Source: Sinomonas gamaensis
GTDB taxonomy: Bacteria > Actinomycetota > Actinomycetes > Actinomycetales > Micrococcaceae
Assembly (NCBI RefSeq): GCF_005876955.1
Contig: NZ_SSCL01000008.1
Location: 62,001-126,000, forward strand
Length of the DNA: 64,000 nucleotides
Direction: 5' to 3'
The stretch's first letter is position 1. Each line of letters opens with the position of its first letter. This document shows positions 45,547-55,485 of this stretch, piece by piece. The translations under genes and the position numbers were made by a program. The notes beneath the pieces are model-generated. The model was not told the DNA's origin and ran no database searches. It saw only the letters and a program-made list of their open reading frames with translations.

Positions 45547-46704
45547 TTACGCTCGCCCATATCGGGCGGCAATGGGGCACTCGAAGGGGTCACGGGCCGC
45601 CAGCCCGACGCTGTTGAGGTAGGCGATAACGATGCCGTAAGACCGCCAAAGACTGGTTTCGGTGTAGGGAACGGCGAGGCGTGTGCATTGCTCGCGCACA
45701 ATCCTCCTGGCCTTGGCCAGATGAGGGCGCGGCATGCTCGGGAAGAGGTGATGCTCAACCTGGTAATTCAAACCGCCCATGAGCCACGTGGCCCACCAAC
45801 CCCCGGAGATGTTGCGCGACGTGCGAACCTGCTTCGAGAAGAAGTCGAGCTTCGCATCCTGAGCGATCACCGGCATTCCTTTATGGTTGGGGGCAAATGT
45901 CGCCCCCATATAAAGGCCGAAGACTGCCAGTTGGACGCCGAGAAACGCGAACGCAATTCCTGGCGGGAGCAGCAGGAAGAGCGGGAGAAGTACAACGACA
46001 AAGCGCACCGCGAGCAGGCCGAGCTCGGCCCAGCGGCCCTTGACGGGGCCGCGTGAAAACAGGTGGCGGAAGCTGAGGTAGTGCAGGTTGAGGCCCTCGA
46101 GCGTGAGCAGCGGGAAGAACAACCATCCTTGGCGACGCGCGATCAGACGGCGCATGCCAGTGGCCTTCGCTGCGTCTTCTTGGAGGAAGGACACCGTATC
46201 GACCTCGATGTCGGGGTCGCGGCCTACCCTGTTCGGGTTCGCGTGATGGCGAGAGTGCTTGGAGTCCCACCACGAGTAGCTCATGCCGACGGCGGCACCC
46301 AGAATTCTGCCAAGAACATCATTCGCTCGTCCCCCAGACAGGATCTGGCGGTGCGCCGCCTCGTGAGCCAGGAAGGCGACCTGAGTGAACAGGATGCCGA
46401 GCGCGGCGGCGATCAGGAGCTGGAACCAGCTGTGGCCAATGAGCAGTGATCCGGTGATGCAGCCGGCGAGCGCGACCACGAGGATTCCGCCGATGAGCGC
46501 ATAGAACCATGGAGTGCGACGCAGCAGGCCGCCCTCTCGCACTGTCTGGGATAGCTGGAGGTAGGCCTTGGTCAGCGGAGGGAACGACTCCGTGCCCGCG
46601 TAGGCCTGACGGCCGGGAGTGAGATTGAGAGCGGGGCTGGAGACCGTAGTGATCAGAGTGCCTTCTTCAGGGTGAGTGTCGCAGTCGGGGGGATGTGGGC
46701 CCAT
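45547..46704 (-). CDS. Membrane fatty-acid desaturase
   Basis: The three histidine boxes of membrane acyl desaturases are present: HEAAH, HSRHH and QVEHHLFP, between hydrophobic segments (ALIGGILVVALAGCITGSLL; GRWAELGLLAVRFVVVLLPL). They bind the di-iron site that inserts a double bond into membrane acyl chains. The frame opens upstream at GTG 46737, but that lies inside the cspA terminator. I use ATG 46704; initiation further in, after GAAGAAGG near 46655, is also possible. Being next to cspA fits a role in membrane adaptation to cold. Confidence 0.88.
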   Translation of the reverse strand: MGPHPPDCDTHPEEGTLITTVSSPALNLTPGRQAYAGTESFPPLTKAYLQLSQTVREGGLLRRTPWFYALIGGILVVALAGCITGSLLIGHSWFQLLIAAALGILFTQVAFLAHEAAHRQILSGGRANDVLGRILGAAVGMSYSWWDSKHSRHHANPNRVGRDPDIEVDTVSFLQEDAAKATGMRRLIARRQGWLFFPLLTLEGLNLHYLSFRHLFSRGPVKGRWAELGLLAVRFVVVLLPLFLLLPPGIAFAFLGVQLAVFGLYMGATFAPNHKGMPVIAQDAKLDFFSKQVRTSRNISGGWWATWLMGGLNYQVEHHLFPSMPRPHLAKARRIVREQCTRLAVPYTETSLWRSYGIVIAYLNSVGLAARDPFECPIAARYGRA

Positions 46705-46735
46705 GGGGGTGGATCGCTGGCCGCGATCCACCCCC
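46705..46735 (-). terminator. Strong hairpin between cspA and the desaturase gene
   Basis: GGGGGTGGATCGC (46705-46717) and GCGATCCACCCCC (46723-46735) form a perfect 13-bp stem with a 5-nt loop, directly after the cspA stop codon. There is no U-tract. It probably ends most cspA transcripts and may allow limited read-through into the desaturase. Confidence 0.75.
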
Positions 46736-46746
46736 ACGGTTGTGAA

Positions 46747-46950
46747 TCAGAGCGGGCGGATGTTCGCCGCTTGAGGACCCTTCGGGCCGCGCTCGGAGTC
46801 GAACTCGACCTTCTGGCCCTCGTCGAGCGAGCGGAAGCCCTGGGCAGCAATCGCGCTGTAGTGAGCGAAGACGTCCGGAGCGCCGTCGTCGGGCTCGATG
46901 AAGCCGAAGCCCTTTTCGGAGTTGAACCATTTGACAGTGCCAGTGGCCAT
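46747..46950 (-). CDS. cspA: Cold-shock protein CspA family
   Basis: The 67-residue protein is a complete cold-shock domain. RNP1 is KGFGFI (13-18), RNP2 is VFAHYSAI (27-34), and the N-terminus [16 protein letters not shown] is diagnostic. It is a single-stranded nucleic-acid-binding chaperone that melts RNA structure in the cytoplasm. ATG 46950 follows AGAAGG. A 5' leader of up to 320 nt precedes it, as in cold-regulated genes, but no defined structure is claimed. A strong terminator follows. Confidence 0.96.
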   Translation of the reverse strand: MATGTVKWFNSEKGFGFIEPDDGAPDVFAHYSAIAAQGFRSLDEGQKVEFDSERGPKGPQAANIRPL

Positions 46951-47271
46951 TGTCGTTTTTCCTTCTGTTGAGTTGGCCGTTGAAGACCATGGATTCCGCG
47001 CCCAACGTTCGGGTGCGGGAGCTAGTTGGATGAGGAGGCTCAGGGTGCCGACGTGTGGGCGTCGGCAGGGGCGAAAGTCGGGAGGTGATCAGCGCACGCC
47101 GCTCTGTGACAACGACAGGAGATCTGTGAGATAGACGGCGGCGGGAATGCAGGAGGCCTTCGACGGTGAGCCTCGGCCGGACAGCGATTGGGCTGACGGC
47201 GTTCCAACCAGTCTACACGGTGCAGAAACGGATTGAGACAGAGCCTAGGTGGACGGCGGTACCGTTGAGAG
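46951..47271. promoter_or_regulatory. Divergent upstream region of cspA
   Basis: These 321 bp separate cspA (minus) from the plus-strand gene at 47272. They must contain both promoters and probably a long cspA leader. I see no gene and no convincing hexamers. Confidence 0.4.
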
Positions 47272-47754
47272 ATGGACTACAGGAGCTCGCCTCATGCCCC
47301 TTGGGACGAGGGGCCTGCACGTCCCATCACAGAGCTCGCGGCAGACCTCGGCGAGGAGGCCTACGAACACCCGGAAGAGCACGGGTACGGAGAGTGTGAT
47401 GCTGAGACGATGCGACAGCTTCGTCAGGTCCGCGAGTTCCCGGATGCGCTCGTGCGGATCTATCGCGCGCTGCCGCCTGGCCTCGGCCAGATCAACACCG
47501 GCGACTGGATCACGCTCTCAAAGGACTACGCGCGGCAGCACGCGATGCGTGACGACGCGGCCGCGAACGACTGGCCGATCGTGCACGCCGATGTCCCGGC
47601 ACGCACCGTCTTCAGTGACGGCAAGGACCTGGACGAGTACGGCTACGGCGGCCCCTCCCTGACCGGCCTCAAGGATCATCTGGTGGGCGAAGGCAAGGGT
47701 CATCAGGTGAAGCCGGCATCCAAGAGCAGCCTCAAGGGCGACCTCATCAGCTAG
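47272..47754 (+). CDS. Hypothetical protein with possible ADP-ribosyltransferase-like fold
   Basis: The product has 160 residues. The central segment VRIYRALPPGLGQINTGDWI followed by TLSKDYARQHAMRD resembles the R-x-x..G..S/T-x-S/T pattern of ADP-ribosyltransferase-fold domains (YRA, INTGDW, TLS). The WPIVHADVPARTVF and DLDEYGYG parts would supply later strands. The match is visual only and the catalytic glutamate is not certain. The acidic N-terminus has no signal peptide. It is followed 10 bp later by a glycosyltransferase gene in the same direction. Confidence 0.6.
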   Translation: MDYRSSPHAPWDEGPARPITELAADLGEEAYEHPEEHGYGECDAETMRQLRQVREFPDALVRIYRALPPGLGQINTGDWITLSKDYARQHAMRDDAAANDWPIVHADVPARTVFSDGKDLDEYGYGGPSLTGLKDHLVGEGKGHQVKPASKSSLKGDLIS

Positions 47755-47764
47755 CCCAGAATCC

Positions 47765-48649
47765 GTGGAAGGCCCTGCGTGGTCAGGGCAGGCAATTAGC
47801 CTTTCGCAAGTGACCCGAATTCCCGATGGCACCGCCGCGGCCCACGACCGATCCGTCGACGTATCCATCATCGTGCCCTGCTACAACCGCGGAGACACGC
47901 TCCGGGAAGCGGTCGAGTCCGCGGTGACCCAACGCGGGGCCTCGGTTGAAGTGTTTGTCGTGGACGATGGTTCCGGGCGACGCACACGCGCAGTGATCGA
48001 CAGCATCTCCCATGAGCGGGTTCGAGTGCTGCGCCAAGCCAATGCCGGACCTTCGGCCGCAAGGAATGCCGGCATCAGGAGTGCGAGGGGCCGGTACGTC
48101 TTGCCTCTGGACGCCGACGACACCCTGAGCGCAGGCATCGCGAAGCTCGGAGCGGAGGTGCTTGATGCCCAGCCGAACGTGGGCATCGTCGCTGGTGCAA
48201 CACGCGTCATGGGCAAGCCCGAGGTCATCCCGTGCGCCTTTGACGGAATGCAATCCATGCTTCCGAAGAACTCCATTCTCAACACCGCGATGTTCCGCCG
48301 TGAAGACTGGGAAACGGTCGGCGGCTACCCAGAGAGCCTTCGCATGGGGGAAGACTGGGCATTCTGGATGCGCGTGCTCTCGCTGGGGCGCGAGGTGGTC
48401 GTACGTCCTGAGGTCTTCTTCGACTATCGCTCGTCGCCCCAGCAGGCCACCCACAGCCCCAATCCGGTCCGGGTTGTGGAGGCGCAGAACCTCATTCTCC
48501 GCGAGCACACGGAACTGTATCGGCAGAACTTCGATCTGCTCGTCGATCAGCTCACCACGACCAGGTCGGCCCTTGCCGCCTACCGACGGGCCTATCGGGG
48601 CACTGACCGCGCAAAGGCCGCCATCAAGACCCTCCTCCGCCTCTCCTAA
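47765..48649 (+). CDS. Family 2 glycosyltransferase
   Basis: The product is up to 294 residues. The GT-A core starts with VDVSIIVPCYNRGDTLREAV and has the nucleotide-binding VVDDGSG, NAGPSAARNAGI and the metal-binding LPLDADDTLS (DxDD), then GEDWAFWMRVL. It transfers sugar from a nucleotide-sugar to a glycan on the cytoplasmic side of the membrane. The start is uncertain: GTG 47765 or GTG 47810, since no ATG lies before the catalytic core. It probably belongs to surface polysaccharide synthesis with the other glycosyltransferases of this window. Confidence 0.88.
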   Translation: MEGPAWSGQAISLSQVTRIPDGTAAAHDRSVDVSIIVPCYNRGDTLREAVESAVTQRGASVEVFVVDDGSGRRTRAVIDSISHERVRVLRQANAGPSAARNAGIRSARGRYVLPLDADDTLSAGIAKLGAEVLDAQPNVGIVAGATRVMGKPEVIPCAFDGMQSMLPKNSILNTAMFRREDWETVGGYPESLRMGEDWAFWMRVLSLGREVVVRPEVFFDYRSSPQQATHSPNPVRVVEAQNLILREHTELYRQNFDLLVDQLTTTRSALAAYRRAYRGTDRAKAAIKTLLRLS

Positions 48650-48668
48650 GACGAGGTTCCTAGGACGA

Positions 48669-48699
48669 GGGCCGCGCCTATCAGGGATAGGCGCGGCCC
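48669..48699. terminator. Bidirectional hairpin between converging genes
   Basis: GGGCCGCGCCTATC-agg-GATAGGCGCGGCCC is a perfect 14-bp stem with a 3-nt loop, between the ends of the glycosyltransferase (plus) and katG (minus). It is a very probable shared transcription terminator. Confidence 0.85.
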
Positions 48700-48712
48700 C
48701 TTGCCTGTGACC

Positions 48713-50920
<2,208 letters not shown>

Positions 50921-51115
50921 CTATCCCGAGTTCGAGTTCCGATGTGGGGAGGCTTCGGCTGTTCGGCTGTGCTGGTCTTTGGTTGGAGGGCAGACGGACG
51001 ACGACGGTCCTCGCCTGGGGCGGGCTCCATAGGTGCCGCTGGGGCTGGCGCACCCTTCGGAGTATTGACCAGTCGGAGGTGCGAGTAAAGGCCCTTCGGC
51101 AGCATCGGACAGAGG

Positions 51116-51355
51116 TTACTGCTCCTCCGCTGCCTGACGTGCGAGATCTCGGGTCATCCATCGGCGCACCAGGGCTGTATCAAGAACGAGGTCTGCGAGC
51201 AGAACCGTCCAGAAGAGCCACAGGGGCACGCCAGCGAGCGAGGTCAAGGCAAGGAGGCCGAGGAGGCAGAGCGCCGAGGCATAGCCGTAGACCCTGCGCG
51301 GGAGCGTCGCGTTTCGTGCGTCCCGCCACTCGCGCAGGAGGTGGAGGAGTTTCAT
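51116..51355 (-). CDS. Small membrane protein, second gene of a coupled pair
   Basis: The product has 79 residues: a basic N-terminus (MKLLHLLREWRDARN), two close hydrophobic helices (VYGYASALCLLGLLALTSLA and VPLWLFWTVLLADLVLDTAL) and a charged tail. Its ATG overlaps the stop of the upstream gene in an ATGA junction. It resembles small actinobacterial membrane proteins of unknown function. Confidence 0.65.
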   Translation of the reverse strand: MKLLHLLREWRDARNATLPRRVYGYASALCLLGLLALTSLAGVPLWLFWTVLLADLVLDTALVRRWMTRDLARQAAEEQ

Positions 51356-51552
51356 GGTTTCGGCTTCCTGCTGCAAACACCCGGGATGAGCGACCAAAGC
51401 CAGAGGACTTCGAAGACTCCGATTCCTCCCCAGACGACCCAAGACCAGCTCGGAAGGTCGGGTCTGAGAATCAATGACGCAGCCACTAGCACCATCGAGC
51501 ACTGCTGCAGGATGAGCATGCTCAAAGGCTCCGTTCGGGTATTGCCGTCCAT
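51352..51552 (-). CDS. Small membrane protein, first gene of a coupled pair
   Basis: The product has 66 residues, with two hydrophobic helices (SMLILQQCSMVLVAASLILR and WSWVVWGGIGVFEVLWLWSL). GAGAGGTGAAGG precedes ATG 51552. It is translationally coupled to the following membrane-protein gene. No family recognised. Confidence 0.65.
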   Translation of the reverse strand: MDGNTRTEPLSMLILQQCSMVLVAASLILRPDLPSWSWVVWGGIGVFEVLWLWSLIPGVCSRKPKP

Positions 51553-51915
51553 CCTTCACCTCTCAGAAGCCGGACCGTACTCACGCCAGACTTCCAGCCT
51601 TCGGTCCCACGGAGACAGCTGTGGCGTGGGCTTCTCAGTGGTTTGCAGGGTCCGACCGGAAAACACTGAGCGGGGGCCGAATGGACTCGTAGAAACGCGA
51701 TCTACATTCGCAGGGGCAGGGGCAAGTCGCTAACGTTCATACATCCCCGACAGCAGTGGAGCGAAGGGCTGAAGCATGGACGGGATGGAGATCACTCATC
51801 GTTTGGACTGGGATCTTCGCGAAGGTGACGACGCACATCGTTGCCACAAACAACGACCACGCATTCAATGCCGAATGGGTAGTCCTCCACTCGGACGGAT
51901 GGGAAGGGCGACGCG
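51553..51915. other. Intergenic region ahead of glycosyltransferase copy 2
   Basis: No supported gene. It contains the start regions of two divergent genes: the membrane-protein pair and the glycosyltransferase, whose GGGAAGGGCG site is at 51901-51910. Short frames crossing it have no motif support. Confidence 0.45.
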
Positions 51916-52926
51916 ATGAGCAAGGTAGACGTTATTTTCACGCACTCGGGCGGGCGGGGATGGGCACCTGTTGCGAGGCTTGCCCGACTGGCCTCTCAAG
52001 TCTTCGATGCACGGCTCCTCGAATACACCGACACCGGCTACACGAGACCCCTAATGGCTCGGGGGCTGCTGCCACGGATCAAGAGAACCGGACGGCACGC
52101 TCTCGTCATCGCCCCCTCCCCCGCGCACCTCAACGCGATGCTCGAGATCACGCCGTTGCTCTCGCAGTATGAGGCGGTGGCTGCTTGGGTGATCGACTCG
52201 TTCTGGTGGGAGCGAGTGCCACGAATTGCAAGGAATCACGGACGCTTCGACTTCCTCTACGTCACGGATGAAGGCGACCGCGACCACTGGTCCGAGGTGA
52301 CAGGGATCGATGTTGGAGTCTTGCCCTGGGGAACGGACACCTTGCGCCTGAGGCCACAGTCCAAGACTGTGGATCTCCAGCGCCTCGGACGCCAGCCAGA
52401 GGACTGGGATGACGATGAAATCACTGCCGTAGATGCTGCCAGGCGGGGCTTGGTGTTCGAAGGACGTCCGCCATTCGAAGCAACGGACTTGGAATCGCAG
52501 ATTCATGTTGATCTTGCGCTTTCGCAGGCAAAATTCGTCCTGGCCTTCTCAAACCGTGTGCACAACACTGGATATACACACCCCGAACGCGAATACCTCA
52601 CCGCGCGCTGGATCGACAGCCTGGCACACGGGGCCGTGGTCGCCGGAATAGCGCCTCGATCCCCGTCCGCAGATGTTCTGCTTTGGCCTGGCGCGACCCT
52701 CGATCTGTCCGGAACGACGCGTGCTGAGGGGCTTTCTCGCGTGGAAGATGCGGTAGCTGCGTGGACCCCCGAGTCAGCCGAATTGAATCGCGCCGAAGCC
52801 CGAAGACTCTTGGACTGGAGGCATCGGCTCAAAGTGATCGCAGATGATCTGGGAATCGCGGCTCCCGCCCTCCTTCGGGGACTCTCTGCACTCAAGGAGA
52901 GTGCAACGCCCACCTTGCTGCAGTAG
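51916..52926 (+). CDS. Glycosyltransferase, copy 2
   Basis: It encodes 336 residues, the same length as the gene at 32671-33681, with the same blocks nearly unchanged: FTHSGGRGWAPVARLARLAS, AWVIDSFWWERVPRIA, VLPWGTDTL, VDLQRLGRQPEDW, GLVFEGRPPFEATDLESQ, YTHPEREYLTARWIDSLAHG. The differences are spread through the protein, so this is a diverged, still-selected paralogue rather than a recent duplication. It is followed by an acyltransferase-3 gene. It probably works on a surface glycan. Confidence 0.8.
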   Translation: MSKVDVIFTHSGGRGWAPVARLARLASQVFDARLLEYTDTGYTRPLMARGLLPRIKRTGRHALVIAPSPAHLNAMLEITPLLSQYEAVAAWVIDSFWWERVPRIARNHGRFDFLYVTDEGDRDHWSEVTGIDVGVLPWGTDTLRLRPQSKTVDLQRLGRQPEDWDDDEITAVDAARRGLVFEGRPPFEATDLESQIHVDLALSQAKFVLAFSNRVHNTGYTHPEREYLTARWIDSLAHGAVVAGIAPRSPSADVLLWPGATLDLSGTTRAEGLSRVEDAVAAWTPESAELNRAEARRLLDWRHRLKVIADDLGIAAPALLRGLSALKESATPTLLQ

Positions 52927-52992
52927 AACAGAGGTGTCCGGCCGTGCGTGCGGCCCGTCTAAGTAGCCGCGGCCTCTGGTTACGATCCCCGG

Positions 52993-54057
52993 GTGAATCG
53001 CACTTTGGGGGACGCACTCAATGGGCGCGACAATGCGCTGAACTCCATTCGCCTTCTGTTGGCGGTGGCTGTCATCTTCTGGCACACCTACCCAATTAGT
53101 GGGACGAACCCTTCTTGGCCGGCCTCGACGGTCGGATCCTGGGCCGTAAATTCATTCTTTGCCATTAGTGGATTCCTAGTCGCAGGCTCGCGGCTCCGCC
53201 TCAACTTTTCGCATTACCTCATTCGTAGGGCTGCCCGAGTATTTCCCGCCTTCTGGGTCGTGTTAGTCGTCACAGCTTTTGTGCTTGCACCATTTTCGAC
53301 GCTCTTCACTGGTAGCCCCTATTCTTTCTTCGAGGGCGTGAATTACGTCAGCCAGAACTTCCTCCTTTGGTTGGGAGAACTTGCCGTCGGCAGCACCCTG
53401 TCGGGGGTACCGCATGCTAACTCGTGGAATGGATCCCTTTGGACCCTCTTCCACGAGTTCGGCGCATACCTTGTCGCGGGCGGGGTGCTCTCACTCGCGT
53501 TGGTCCGGAAACACATTGCTTTTGCAGCCCTCACTGCCGTCGTGCTCCTCTCGGCGGCTGTGGCAAGCGGGTTCGGGCACACGCTCCCCGGATTCCTCAG
53601 CCAAGCCGGCCCGGCTTCCCGCCTCTGGTCCTTCTTCGCCGCAGGAGTGCTCGTCTACGCCCTCCGTGATCGTCTCTCCACTCGGCCTCCCATCGTGATC
53701 GCTTCAGCAGGCCTTCTCTGCCTTACTTTCACCCTTGGGATCGCCGAATGGCTGGGTCAGATTTTCCTCGCGGTCACGCTTCTGTGGCTTGGAGCGCGTC
53801 TCCCTTTGAGAATGGGAAGCCGCAATGACCTCTCATATGGCGTGTACATCTATGCGTTCCCCGTTCAGCAGCTCTTGGTCGTGTCAGGGATCACGCCGAT
53901 TGCCGGCCCAGAGCTCAGTGCTGTCCTTGCGGCCGTCCTGACCCTACCGCTCGCTTGGGCATCGTGGACCTTGGTGGAGAAGCCCTGCAACCGACTCGCA
54001 TCCCGTTTCACCCGATACACTCCGGGCGCCGAGCGGGAAGATCGCCTTCGGTCATGA
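52993..54057 (+). CDS. Acyltransferase family 3 membrane protein
   Basis: The 354-residue protein has about ten transmembrane helices and the acyltransferase-3 features: N-terminal LNSIRLLLAVAVIFWHTYPI (R...H), FFAISGFLVAGS, and YLIRRAARVFPAFWVVLVVT. Such enzymes transfer acetyl or other acyl groups to sugars of exported polysaccharides at the membrane. The start is GTG 52993. It lies 66 bp after the glycosyltransferase on the same strand, so the pair may modify the same glycan, like the acetyltransferase/glycosyltransferase pair at 32-33.7 kb. Confidence 0.9.
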   Translation: MNRTLGDALNGRDNALNSIRLLLAVAVIFWHTYPISGTNPSWPASTVGSWAVNSFFAISGFLVAGSRLRLNFSHYLIRRAARVFPAFWVVLVVTAFVLAPFSTLFTGSPYSFFEGVNYVSQNFLLWLGELAVGSTLSGVPHANSWNGSLWTLFHEFGAYLVAGGVLSLALVRKHIAFAALTAVVLLSAAVASGFGHTLPGFLSQAGPASRLWSFFAAGVLVYALRDRLSTRPPIVIASAGLLCLTFTLGIAEWLGQIFLAVTLLWLGARLPLRMGSRNDLSYGVYIYAFPVQQLLVVSGITPIAGPELSAVLAAVLTLPLAWASWTLVEKPCNRLASRFTRYTPGAEREDRLRS

Positions 54058-54603
54058 GCCAATCTCCGTGTCGAGAGCAGTGAGCACGCCACTTCGCGAG
54101 CGCCGCCAGGTTGCAGAGGAGCTGTCCCGGAAGGTCAGCTCCGCGCAATAGTCGAGATTCTTGAAAATCGGCTCTAAATCGACCCGCGGCAGCGCACGCG
54201 GCATTTCGCCTGGCTTGGAATTCGCCTTCAAGAAATACAGCCCAGGGGGAACCACTTTCAGATTCGCCCGGATCGCGGCGATGTCCGAGCCGCCTTGGGC
54301 GATGCCAGGCCGCCGAGCGACCGTGACGTCGTAGATCGGATCATCGGAAGCGTTGGCGATGACGATGCCCCATTCCTGCTGCCCTCGGCCGAGGTGCCTG
54401 ATGGCCGGCCACGTGGATATCTGATGGGCCTGCGCTCGGGCCCGCTCTCGGCACCTCTCGTCGTCCCGGGCTCTTTCGACGCTCAACTGCTGTTCCGCGG
54501 CGATAGCAGCCTTCTTTGCATGCGCCGTGGAGGCGGCAATGAAGAACAGGGCACCCGCCGTCGCCGCGCTCCCTGCAGCCTCGAAGACATCAAGCCAGAT
54601 CAA
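54052..54603 (-). CDS. Hypothetical protein with N-terminal membrane anchor
   Basis: The product has 183 residues. The TTG start at 54603 is favoured by AAGGAGGGG 5 nt before it. A single transmembrane helix near the N-terminus (AAGSAATAGALFFIAASTA) is followed by a charged helix and a beta-rich soluble domain (GQQEWGIVIANASDDPIYDV; FKNLDYCAELTFRDSS). This layout is common in actinobacterial proteins of unknown function. It overlaps the acyltransferase end by 6 nt on the opposite strand. Confidence 0.65.
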   Translation of the reverse strand: MIWLDVFEAAGSAATAGALFFIAASTAHAKKAAIAAEQQLSVERARDDERCRERARAQAHQISTWPAIRHLGRGQQEWGIVIANASDDPIYDVTVARRPGIAQGGSDIAAIRANLKVVPPGLYFLKANSKPGEMPRALPRVDLEPIFKNLDYCAELTFRDSSSATWRRSRSGVLTALDTEIGS

Positions 54604-54660
54604 GCGGTCCCCTCCTTGAGCGATGAGCCGCCCCCGACGGCTCGCCCCCTCAAGTCAACC

Positions 54661-54669
54661 GGGGGGGGG
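54661..54669 (+). repeat. G9 homopolymer
   Basis: Nine consecutive G residues in a non-coding stretch. Such runs are prone to slippage and to base-calling errors. It is not inside a recognised gene. Confidence 0.6.
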
Positions 54670-54760
54670 AAGCTCGCCTCAGTGCTGCCGAGGCAGGAAT
54701 CTCAGTGGTGAGCGGACCCGCGAGTCAGTGGTGCGCCGTCGTCAGCCTCCCACGAGAGTC

Positions 54761-54801
54761 ATGCCACAAGTGCCATTGACCGAGCATTCCACTTGTGTCA
54801 T
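54761..54801. promoter_or_regulatory. Probable PadR operator overlapping the padR promoter
   Basis: ATGCCACAAGTG (54761-54772) and CACTTGTGTCAT (54790-54801) are 12-nt inverted arms with one mismatch, separated by 17 nt. A -35-like TTGACC lies between them (54776-54781), and a -10 would fall in the second arm. PadR regulators bind such dyads as dimers and repress their own operon, so this is a good candidate for autoregulation of padR and the genes behind it. Confidence 0.6.
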
Positions 54802-54846
54802 CCTATTCGTGATGCACCTCACAGCAGCGACTGAAGCGAGAGAGCG

Positions 54847-55461
54847 ATGAAGCTGGAACACCTTCTCTTGGGCGTCCTGTCGGCCCACCCGAGCACGGGT
54901 TACGACCTCAAGAAGTACCTCGACACCCACGGCCGCTTCCTGCGGTCCAACACGCAGATGAGCCAGGTCTACCGATCGCTCGCGACCATGGAGAAGCAGG
55001 GCTGGATCACCCACACTGTCGACCCGCGGCCGGGTGCACAGGACGCGAAGACCTATCGGGTCACCGAAGAAGGCGCCACGGTCTTCCTCGACTGGCTCAC
55101 GGGGCCGTACCAACCGCCGTCGCGCTTTCAGGACCCGGAACTCGGGGCTCGCTTGAGCTTCGCCGGGTTCATGAGCGCCGAGCAGGTGCTGCGCCTCCTC
55201 GACGTCGAGATCGAGACGCGTCAGGCAGAGATCGCCCGGTACCGCTACCGCGACCGTCGCGAGAATTGGGCGCCGACCATCCCGTTCGACGTCGAACTCG
55301 CGGAATCGATTGGCGAGCGGCTGCACTTCATGGGTGCCGCTGCGATCGACGCGCACGTCGCCGCGCTCATCGAACTCCGCAAAGACCTCCTGGACGGCAA
55401 GCTTTCCTCCCGCTCGCTGACAGCCCTCCCCGACAGTCTCGTCACAGACGAGACCCACTGA
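54847..55461 (+). CDS. PadR family transcriptional regulator
   Basis: The product has 204 residues. The N-terminal winged helix runs LLLGVLSAHPSTGYDLKKYL, MSQVYRSLATMEKQGWITHT and VTEEGATVFLDWL, the PadR DNA-binding unit. The C-terminal helical dimerisation domain (Vir-C-like) follows. It probably represses the operon with the sulfatase (24 bp downstream) and the MFS transporter until a ligand, perhaps an organic sulfate or its product, binds. A 12-nt dyad about 50 bp upstream is its likely site. Confidence 0.92.
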   Translation: MKLEHLLLGVLSAHPSTGYDLKKYLDTHGRFLRSNTQMSQVYRSLATMEKQGWITHTVDPRPGAQDAKTYRVTEEGATVFLDWLTGPYQPPSRFQDPELGARLSFAGFMSAEQVLRLLDVEIETRQAEIARYRYRDRRENWAPTIPFDVELAESIGERLHFMGAAAIDAHVAALIELRKDLLDGKLSSRSLTALPDSLVTDETH

Positions 55462-55485
55462 CCCCACTCCCCCGGAAGGACCCTC

